From Alphaproteobacteria bacterium UBA7314 (GTDB lineage: Bacteria > Pseudomonadota > Alphaproteobacteria > MPNO01 > UBA830): a stretch of DNA of 10,903 bases. The stretch is from positions 114,115 to 125,017 of the forward strand of contig DKQG01000053.1 of assembly GCA_002471575.1 (NCBI GenBank). Reading direction: 5' to 3'. A model generated the notes under the pieces. It had not been told where the DNA came from and made no database searches. It was given only the letters and a program-made list of their open reading frames with translations. A program made the translations under genes and the position numbers. Positions 5,972 through 10,903 of the stretch are shown here, one piece after another; the first letter of the stretch is position 1; each line of letters opens with the position of its first letter.

Positions 5972-8512
5972 ATGTCTGGCGTGGACCCACGGCCCGTTGT
6001 GACGGCCGTGCTCGGCCCCACCAATACTGGCAAAACCCACTACGCGATCGAGCGTATGCTTGGCCATGCGACCGGGATGATTGGTTTCCCGCTGCGCCTG
6101 CTGGCGCGGGAAAATTATGACCGAGTGGTAGCGAAAAAGGGGGCGGCCCGGGTAGCACTGGTCACCGGCGAAGAGAAAATCATCCCGCCTAGGGCCGACT
6201 ATTTCATCTGTACCGTCGAATCCATGCCTCTGGACCGAGAAGTCGAATTCCTGGCCATTGACGAAATCCAAATGTGCGCCGATCCTGAACGTGGCTACGT
6301 ATTTACCGACCGTCTCCTGCGGGCGCGCGGAGCGGAGGAGACATTGTTTCTTGGCGCCGATACGATCCGGCTGGTCATCGAAAGACTTGTGCCCGACGCC
6401 GATTTCATCAGCCGCCCGCGCCTGTCGAAACTTACCTATGTGGGCCCGCGAAAAATCACCCGCATGCCGCGCCGAAGCGCTGTGGTTGCATTCTCGATGA
6501 ATGAAGTTTACGCGATCGCCGAACTGATGCGCCGCCAACGGGGCGGCACGGCGGTCGTTCTGGGCGCGCTTAGCCCGCGCACCCGAAACGCCCAGGTCGA
6601 AATGTATCAGGGCGGCGATGTCGATTACCTGGTCGCGACCGACGCGATCGGGATGGGTTTGAACATGAACATCGATCATGTCGCCTTCGCCGGCACGCGG
6701 AAATTCGACGGTCGCAATTACCGTAAACTGCGGACACCCGAAATTGCGCAGATCGCCGGTCGTGCTGGGCGGCACATGTCGGACGGGACGTTCGGTCCCA
6801 TCACCGAAATCGGCACGTTCGACGATGACGTCGTCAATTCGATCGAAAACCACAACTTCGAAGCGCTGACTGGCGTGTATTGGCGGAATGCGGATCTCGA
6901 TTTCCGGTCCGGCAAGGGACTGCTGAAATCTCTGGAAATGCCACCGTCCCGCCCCGAGCTGCAGCGTGCCCGGGATGCGGATGACAAGATCGCGCTCGCT
7001 AACCTACTGCGCGACGATGCCGTGGCTGGCCGGGCAACCACGCCGGATACCGTACGCCTGTTGTGGGACATATGCCAGATTCCCGATTTCCGCAAAACCA
7101 TGGCGGAAGTCCATGCGAACCTGCTTGGAAGGATTTTCCGCGAACTGACCGACGGTGAGTTCCTGCCTGCCGACTGGGTCGCCGACCAGGTAGCGCAGCT
7201 CGACCGGGTCGACGGCGATATCGACACGCTGATGGCGCGGATTGCGCATATCCGCACGTGGACTTACATTTCCCATCGCGCAGACTGGCTCCGGGATGCA
7301 GATACTTGGCAGTCGCGTACGCGGGAACTTGAAGATAAGATTTCAGATGCGCTGCACAACAGTCTTACACAACGCTTTGTCGACCGCCGCGCCGCGGCGC
7401 TCACCCGTATGAAAGAGGATGACGCTTATTCCGCTGTGGTCGGCGTCGAAGGCGATGTATCCGTCGGCGGCGAATTCGTCGGTTATCTGGATGGCTTTCG
7501 CTTCGTGCCCGACGCCAGCGCAGCGGCGTCGGGACGTCAGGCCTTATTGTCTGCCGCCAACAAGGCGCTCCGCGGGGCAATCGATACCCGTGTGGATGCC
7601 CTGTGCAATGCGCCGGATGGGGTCTTTTCCGTCGACGAGGCCGGTGCTGTCGTATGGTCGGGCGCAACCATCGCCCGCCTCGAAAAAGGGGCTGATATCG
7701 TTTCGCCTGCGGTATCTGTACTGCAGAGCGATTATCTGTCCGCCGACCAGCGCGAACGTATGCGCAAACGTCTGCTGACATGGGTAAACGCGCAGCTGGA
7801 AGACTCCCTCGAACGCCTGATAGCGCTTCGTGGCGCGACGCTCGACGGGTTGGCCCGCGGGTTGGCCTATCGTATCGTCGAGGGGCTTGGCTCGATCCCG
7901 CGTGTGCAGGTGCTGGCGGAACTACGAGATATGTCGAAGGAGGACCGCTCGGCGCTCCGCAGCTGTGGCGTCCGTATCGGCCCGGAAACACTTTTCCTGC
8001 CGACACTGGTCAAGCCTAAGGCGGTGCAGTGGCGGGCATTGTTATGGGCGCTGTTCAATGACAAATTGGCACCCACCATTCCCGGCGCTGGGCTGGTCAC
8101 TGTACCCGCTGGCGAGGATGCGGATACGGATTTTCTCGCTGCCTGCGGCTTTGCCTGTCTTGGTGGGCGGGCAATCCGCGTCGATGTGCTCGACCGGGTC
8201 GCTGTCGATCTACAGCGCCAGTCCCGTGCCGGCAAGATGGATGTCGGGGCGATCCAGCTTAATCTGCTCGGGCTTTCGCTGGATGATGCACGCCCCGTGT
8301 TCGAGGGGCTCGGCTACGTCGCCGAAGAAGAGGGCGATACCCTGGTCTGGAAATGGAATGGGCGACCCAAGACCATGTCCGGGCGCTCTCGCAAGGGTAA
8401 GCCGAGGAAGAGAGAGGGCAAAACTGGCAAACCCCGTCAGAAAAGCCGGAAACCACAGAAAATCGACGAAAATTCGCCGTTCGCGAAGCTCCGCGAACTC
8501 AAACTGTCTTGA
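5972..8512 (+). CDS. SUV3-like superfamily 2 ATP-dependent RNA helicase
   Basis: This is a DExH-type helicase related to SUV3, the helicase of the mitochondrial RNA degradosome; the bacterial relatives are thought to act on RNA, but the substrate is not visible here. Numbered from ATG 5972 (846 residues), the core shows the P-loop GPTNTGKT (15-22), FPLRLLARENYD (39-50), TGEEKI (65-70), the Walker B motif DEIQ (97-100), motif V VATDAIGMGLNM (221-232) and motif VI QIAGRAGRH (260-268). A long alpha-helical C-terminal region follows. From about residue 796 there is a Lys/Arg/Gly-rich, probably disordered tail, ending in a short non-basic segment, SPFAKLRELKLS. No clear ribosome-binding site precedes ATG 5972. 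An in-frame TTG at 5951 has AGGGA four bases upstream and would add seven residues, so it remains a possible start. The TGA stop overlaps the TTG start of the S4 gene, implying coupled translation. Confidence 0.92.
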   Translation: MSGVDPRPVVTAVLGPTNTGKTHYAIERMLGHATGMIGFPLRLLARENYDRVVAKKGAARVALVTGEEKIIPPRADYFICTVESMPLDREVEFLAIDEIQMCADPERGYVFTDRLLRARGAEETLFLGADTIRLVIERLVPDADFISRPRLSKLTYVGPRKITRMPRRSAVVAFSMNEVYAIAELMRRQRGGTAVVLGALSPRTRNAQVEMYQGGDVDYLVATDAIGMGLNMNIDHVAFAGTRKFDGRNYRKLRTPEIAQIAGRAGRHMSDGTFGPITEIGTFDDDVVNSIENHNFEALTGVYWRNADLDFRSGKGLLKSLEMPPSRPELQRARDADDKIALANLLRDDAVAGRATTPDTVRLLWDICQIPDFRKTMAEVHANLLGRIFRELTDGEFLPADWVADQVAQLDRVDGDIDTLMARIAHIRTWTYISHRADWLRDADTWQSRTRELEDKISDALHNSLTQRFVDRRAAALTRMKEDDAYSAVVGVEGDVSVGGEFVGYLDGFRFVPDASAAASGRQALLSAANKALRGAIDTRVDALCNAPDGVFSVDEAGAVVWSGATIARLEKGADIVSPAVSVLQSDYLSADQRERMRKRLLTWVNAQLEDSLERLIALRGATLDGLARGLAYRIVEGLGSIPRVQVLAELRDMSKEDRSALRSCGVRIGPETLFLPTLVKPKAVQWRALLWALFNDKLAPTIPGAGLVTVPAGEDADTDFLAACGFACLGGRAIRVDVLDRVAVDLQRQSRAGKMDVGAIQLNLLGLSLDDARPVFEGLGYVAEEEGDTLVWKWNGRPKTMSGRSRKGKPRKREGKTGKPRQKSRKPQKIDENSPFAKLRELKLS

Positions 8513-8799
8513 GCGGCGACGGCATTCGCCTCGATAAGTGGCTCTGGCACGCTCGGTTTTTCAAAAGTCGTGGCCTCGCCAGCAAGATTTGCGAGGCGGG
8601 AAAAGTTCGGGTTGATGGTGCAACCGTCCGTAAATCGCATTACACCGTGCGAGTCGGTGACGTGTTGACATTTCCCAGGGCGCGTGAGGTCCAGGTGGTC
8701 AGGATAGAGGCACTGGGGGCCAGGCGTGGCCCTGCGACGGAGGCCCGTACGTTGTATACGTCGTTGGAACCTGCCTCTAACTCAGATCCGTTATGCTAA
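8509..8799 (+). CDS. S4-domain RNA-binding protein, Hsp15 (HslR)-like
   Basis: This 96-residue protein is almost entirely one S4 RNA-binding fold (about residues 7-66). The family signature RLDKWLWHARFFKSRGLA is at 7-24 and AGKVRVDGATVRKSHYTVRVGD at 30-51. Relatives include E. coli Hsp15, which binds stalled 50S subunits carrying nascent chains; the present protein is shorter than that 133-residue protein and lacks most of its basic C-terminal tail. The only plausible start is TTG 8509, which puts the signature at the usual distance from the N-terminus and shares TTGA with the helicase stop. No independent ribosome-binding site is obvious, so translation probably depends on the helicase. Both partners are RNA-directed, which suggests a shared role in RNA or ribosome metabolism, an inference from context. 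The last four bases overlap the stop of the convergent methyltransferase gene. Confidence 0.88.
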   Translation: MSGDGIRLDKWLWHARFFKSRGLASKICEAGKVRVDGATVRKSHYTVRVGDVLTFPRAREVQVVRIEALGARRGPATEARTLYTSLEPASNSDPLC

Positions 8800-9419
8800 A
8801 CGGAAGAAACGGATTTCCGGAAAATTACCGACTGGTTGTTGGCCGGCATCTCGATCCGCTCGATAAAGGAAAGGCCGTTTTTATCGGCTTCCGAGATGAC
8901 GTCTTCGAGGTCGCGCACCCCCCAGGTTTCGTTCCGCTCGCGTAGCGACCGGTCGAATGATTCGTTCGATGGCGCGGTGTGGACGCCGGCAATCCGGTAG
9001 GGACCGTATAGGTACAGCAGCCCTTCCGGCGGCAACACGAGCGCCGCGTTTCGCATTAGGCCTTCGGTCGCGTCCCACGGCGAAATATGAATGACGTTGA
9101 CGCACATTACTGCATCCGCGCTGTCTAACGGCAGGATCACGTCCGACGCATTAATCGACAGTGGCGGGCGAAGATTGGGGCGACCCGCCGCGTCCACCCA
9201 GGCCCGGATACTGTCCAAGTTCAGCTGGTCAGGATCGCTGGGTTGCCAGGTGAGATGCGGGAACAGTTCCGAGAAATGGTGGGCGTGTTCGCCCGACCCG
9301 CTGCCGATTTCGAGGACGGTCCCGCGATCCGGCAAAACGCGGGTGAGTACTGCCGCAATGGCGTCGCGATTTCGGACGGTTGCGGGAAAATGCCGGGCTT
9401 TTTCTGACGGGAGGTTCAT
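8796..9419 (-). CDS. SAM-dependent methyltransferase-like protein, former DUF938 family (METTL26-like)
   Basis: The 207-residue product has the full signature of the DUF938 family, whose human member is METTL26; as far as I know the substrate is unknown. The N-terminal motif FPATVRNRDAI (11-21) matches the family's APA-ERN pattern. The SAM-binding glycine loop is VLEIGSGSGEHA (35-46), and an acidic residue that could contact the ribose lies in QPSDPDQ (59-65). NVIHISPWDATEGL (108-121), LLYLYGPYRIAGV (134-146), PSNESFDRSLRERNETWGVRDLE (150-172) and MPANN (191-195) are all family hallmarks. The start ATG (9419-9417) has no well-placed ribosome-binding site: GAGG sits only one base away and GGGG about twelve. 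It is transcribed away from the TerB-like gene and converges on the S4 gene, with the TAG stop overlapping that gene's TAA. Function beyond probable methyl transfer is unassigned. Confidence 0.85.
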   Translation of the reverse strand: MNLPSEKARHFPATVRNRDAIAAVLTRVLPDRGTVLEIGSGSGEHAHHFSELFPHLTWQPSDPDQLNLDSIRAWVDAAGRPNLRPPLSINASDVILPLDSADAVMCVNVIHISPWDATEGLMRNAALVLPPEGLLYLYGPYRIAGVHTAPSNESFDRSLRERNETWGVRDLEDVISEADKNGLSFIERIEMPANNQSVIFRKSVSSV

Positions 9420-9493
9420 GCCTCGACGATACCCCAGTTACGCCGTTTATGCATATGTTTGCCGAGGCCTTGCCGCTGTGATACGAACGCGCC
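9420..9493. promoter_or_regulatory. Divergent spacer between the methyltransferase and TerB-like genes
   Basis: These 74 bases lie between two divergent starts and so must hold any promoters dedicated to either gene. An AT-rich patch contains the 8-bp palindrome TATGCATA (9448-9455), which could supply -10-like sequence in both directions. I see no convincing -35 box at the right distance on either strand, so promoter calls are not made. The palindrome could equally be a chance feature. Confidence 0.3.
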
Positions 9494-9982
9494 ATGCTTG
9501 ATAGATTCAAAGCGTTTTTCGAAGATAAAGAGGCTGCGGCCAGCCACGACGGGACACACACACCGGATGAGTTTCATCTTGCCGCGGCGTCTCTGTTGGT
9601 ACATGCCGCAACAATCGACTCAGAATTCGATGCGCTCGAACGCAATCGGATTGAATGGCTGTGCGAAAACAGATTCGACCTGACGCATGACGAGGCGCAT
9701 TCATTGATCGAGGCGGCGGAACTCCAGGCCGAGGAATCGGTGCAGCTTCTGCGCTTTACCCGCACCATCAAGGATGGTTTCTCCTATGACGAGCGTATCC
9801 ATCTGATGGAAATGCTGTGGGAAGTCGTCTATGCGGACGAGGTCGTGGAGGCGCACGAGGCGATGCTGATGCGCCGGATCGCCGGACTGATCTATGTCGA
9901 CGACCGTGACAGCGGCGTCGCTAGATCGCGGGTCCGCGCCCGTCTTGAGGCCGATAATTCCGGCGAGGAAGGGGCCTTATAA
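9494..9982 (+). CDS. TerB-like (tellurite resistance TerB family) protein
   Basis: The 162-residue protein fits the TerB family: an all-helical cytoplasmic fold in two similar halves with acidic, probably metal-binding sites. The first half has LAAASLLVHAATIDSEFDALE (29-49) and the second ERIHLMEMLWEVVYADEVVEAHE (100-122). The repeated pattern of hydrophobic helix, acidic turn and glutamate is the family hallmark. It has no signal peptide or membrane segment. Members of the ter operons bind calcium and link to stress and phage defence, but this is a lone short homologue with no other ter genes nearby. Stand-alone copies are common in alphaproteobacteria and their role is unknown, so tellurite resistance should not be assumed. 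The ATG at 9494 lacks a recognisable ribosome-binding site, but the LDRFKAFF opening is typical. Confidence 0.75.
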   Translation: MLDRFKAFFEDKEAAASHDGTHTPDEFHLAAASLLVHAATIDSEFDALERNRIEWLCENRFDLTHDEAHSLIEAAELQAEESVQLLRFTRTIKDGFSYDERIHLMEMLWEVVYADEVVEAHEAMLMRRIAGLIYVDDRDSGVARSRVRARLEADNSGEEGAL

Positions 9983-10076
9983 AAGTAGTTGGTCGGAGTC
10001 ATAAAAAATACTAGTTTGACCAGCGCCGTGATGAGTTCCATCAAGGATGCGGCATTTGCCGTGGGGATAAACAGCG

Positions 10077-10091
10077 CAGGCGATACGCCTG
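10077..10091 (+). repeat. Perfect inverted repeat just upstream of fdxA
   Basis: CAGGCG, ATA, CGCCTG forms a perfect 6-bp stem with a three-base loop, ending 22 bases before the fdxA ATG and 12 before its ribosome-binding site. It is not followed by a T-run, so it is not a standard terminator for the TerB-like gene. It could be an operator half-site pair or a hairpin in the fdxA leader. The surrounding 131-bp spacer (9983-10113) also holds an AT-rich run (10001-10017) and a lone TTGACC (10016-10021) with no good -10 partner at 17 bases. Confidence 0.4.
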
Positions 10092-10113
10092 AAAAGAGAT
10101 TACGGAGATCAGT

Positions 10114-10452
10114 ATGACGTACGTCGTCAATGATGCGTGCATCAAATGTAAATTTATGGATTGCGTCGAAGTGTGCCCGGTGGATTGCTTCTACGAGGGT
10201 GAAAATATGCTCGTGATTCATCCTGATGAATGCATCGATTGCGGCGTCTGCGAGCCGGAATGTCCGGTCGAAGCCATTCACCCCGATACGGATGACGTGT
10301 CAGACAAATACCAAGAAGTGAACCGGAAATTCGCTGATATTTGGCCGAACATCACCCGAAAAGGGGATATGCCGCCCGATGCTGAGGAATGGCGTGACAA
10401 GGAAAACAAGTTCGAAGAACACTTCAGCGAGGCCCCCGGTCAGGGGACCTGA
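10114..10452 (+). CDS. fdxA: Seven-iron ferredoxin, [3Fe-4S][4Fe-4S], Azotobacter FdI type
   Basis: This small cytoplasmic electron carrier (112 residues) closely follows Azotobacter vinelandii ferredoxin I. The cysteines are at 9, 12, 17, 21, 25, 40, 43, 46 and 50, the FdI pattern shifted by one for the initiator Met. By that homology Cys9, Cys17 and Cys50 bind the [3Fe-4S] cluster and Cys21, Cys40, Cys43 and Cys46 the [4Fe-4S] cluster; Cys25 would be the free cysteine beside it. The hallmark strings CIKCKFMDCVEVCPVDC (9-25) and HPDECIDCGVCEPECP (36-51) are intact, and the FdI-like C-terminal extension (WPNITRKGDMPPDAEEW) is present. A good ribosome-binding site (GGAG, 10104-10107) lies six bases before the ATG. 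In many alphaproteobacteria fdxA lies near a carD-family gene; the redox partner cannot be deduced. Confidence 0.97.
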   Translation: MTYVVNDACIKCKFMDCVEVCPVDCFYEGENMLVIHPDECIDCGVCEPECPVEAIHPDTDDVSDKYQEVNRKFADIWPNITRKGDMPPDAEEWRDKENKFEEHFSEAPGQGT

Positions 10453-10453
10453 C
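10439..10453 (+). terminator. Short hairpin over the fdxA stop codon (weak terminator candidate)
   Basis: GTCAGG, GGA, CCTGAC is a perfect 6-bp stem with a three-base loop spanning the fdxA TGA. The downstream bases (TCGTCTGGCTCC) contain no T-run, so intrinsic termination would be inefficient. It may instead protect the 3' end of the message or be chance. Confidence 0.2.
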
Positions 10454-10775
10454 TCGTCTGGCTCCTGCCTAAAGATACTTAACAGCGTTTAGAGACCCGG
10501 TCTTTCCAATTAGTGGTAGGATTTTGATGCGTTTAAAGCTTTGCTGACGCGTAATAGCAGGTCGTGATACACGCCGATCTACCTAAAACACTGTTATTTC
10601 ACCGCATTTTGTGATATCCACGCATAAAGTTTGATCGGTGGAGACCCAGGCGGTCAAAACTCATCCTGATTTCCAGTCTTTGCCACGATATTCGTTCGGT
10701 TGGGCATATGTTGCGGAAAGGGTGAACATACCTGTCCTTTCGCCGGTCGCAGAGAGAGTCAATCGAGAGTGAGTG
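10453..10775. other. 323-bp non-coding stretch between fdxA and the putative carD
   Basis: No open frame here resembles a protein, and the stretch is visibly richer in A+T than the genes around it. It contains an 11-bp inverted repeat AGACC-C-GGTCT (10493-10503) and the palindrome AAAGCTTT (10535-10542). TTGCCA (10680-10685) is a good -35 match, but the nearest -10-like element, CATATG (10705-10710), is 19 bases away. If used, that pair would give a leader of about 60 bases for the downstream gene. No tRNA-like or known riboswitch fold was recognised by eye. The best reading is the promoter and leader region of the next gene. Confidence 0.5.
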
Positions 10776-10903
10776 ATGGCACAGGCCAAGACGACTAAAT
10801 CCAAGCCTAAAGCAAAGTCTGCTACGGCGAAAAAACCCGCGGCGAAGGCGACGACTAAAAAGGCCGCTGACAAGAAACTAGCCGCGAAAAAGCCGGCCGC
10901 CAA
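10776..10903 (+). CDS. Putative CarD-family transcription regulator, Lys/Ala-rich N-terminus only (cut by the window edge)
   Basis: Only the first 42 codons are present. They encode a low-complexity, strongly basic segment beginning MAQAKTTKSKPKAKSATAKK, with later AAKKPAAK-like repeats, no acidic residues except one Asp, and no signal peptide or membrane character. An in-frame TGA at 10770-10772 limits the start to GTG 10773 or ATG 10776; GAGAG (10765-10769) is six bases before the ATG, which is preferred. The CarD assignment is an inference from position after fdxA, because many alphaproteobacteria have fdxA followed by a CarD-family regulator, some with basic Lys/Ala-rich N-terminal extensions. 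CarD proteins bind the RNA polymerase beta subunit and stabilise open promoter complexes. The alternative is a histone H1-like DNA-binding protein; the folded domain that would decide lies outside the window. Confidence 0.5.
   Translation, partial: MAQAKTTKSKPKAKSATAKKPAAKATTKKAADKKLAAKKPAA

Noticed and set aside
5864..6853. A 330-codon open stretch on the minus strand in frame with and upstream of htpG, antisense to the helicase gene
   Set aside because: The encoded sequence resembles no Hsp90 extension or domain, the normal HtpG start at 5863 gives the standard length, and a good promoter sits inside the stretch at 5904-5932. The openness follows from high-GC codon bias of the helicase gene.
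9494..9982. Tellurite resistance or phage-defence island centred on the TerB-like gene
   Set aside because: No other ter genes, toxin, nuclease or mobile-element genes are nearby; all neighbours are housekeeping-type genes.
9990..10022. TGGTC ... GACCA inverted repeat around an A-rich run as a terminator after the TerB-like gene
   Set aside because: The stems are only 5 bp with a 23-base loop and no following T-run, so a stable terminator hairpin is unlikely.
10493..10503. AGACC-C-GGTCT as an intrinsic terminator for fdxA
   Set aside because: The one-base centre cannot form a hairpin loop without losing most of the stem, and only a short T-run of TCTTT type follows. It may be a protein-binding site at most.
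10661..10903. Minus-strand frame with a hydrophobic, membrane-like N-terminus
   Set aside because: It is the complement of the Lys/Ala-rich coding segment starting at 10776; Lys codons read backwards give Phe and Leu, so the membrane character is an artefact.

Overview
The window looks like a chromosomal housekeeping segment of an alphaproteobacterium, most likely of the Rhodospirillales type; the species cannot be named from the sequence alone. The reasons are the high-GC coding style, the gene order trpB-trpA-accD-folC, and the linkage of a SUV3-like helicase, an S4-domain protein, a seven-iron ferredoxin and what appears to be a CarD-family regulator. I found no mobile element, CRISPR array, rRNA, tRNA or clear pseudogene. 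All genes have intact frames, and nothing stands out as recently acquired.

Positions 1-3987 (+ strand) hold a tightly packed biosynthetic operon: the 3' part of trpB, then trpA, accD and folC. trpB/trpA share GTGA and trpA/accD share ATGA, and folC begins inside the end of accD. These genes give the last two steps of tryptophan synthesis, the carboxyltransferase beta subunit that commits acetyl-CoA to fatty acids, and the folylpolyglutamate synthase.

Positions 3989-5863 (- strand) encode the chaperone HtpG, converging on folC with one base between the stop codons. A 108-bp divergent spacer (5864-5971) separates htpG from the next + strand gene. It holds a well-spaced promoter for htpG (TTGAAA, 17 bp, CATATT) that could be read by the heat-shock sigma factor.

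Positions 5972-8799 (+ strand) hold a SUV3-like RNA helicase with a basic C-terminal tail, translationally coupled (TTGA overlap) to a small Hsp15-like S4 RNA-binding protein. Then comes a - strand methyltransferase of the former DUF938 family (8796-9419), whose stop codon overlaps that of the S4 gene. It is divergent from a TerB-like gene (9494-9982).

The right end carries fdxA (10114-10452) behind a short perfect inverted repeat. After it comes a 323-bp non-coding stretch, then the start of a gene for a very Lys/Ala-rich N-terminus, best read as the basic extension of a CarD-family transcription regulator cut off by the window edge.

No clearly new system is visible. The points most worth a second look are the methyltransferase/TerB pair lying inside the otherwise familiar helicase-S4-fdxA-carD neighbourhood, the basic tails on the helicase and the putative CarD, and the convergent gene ends with no room for terminators.
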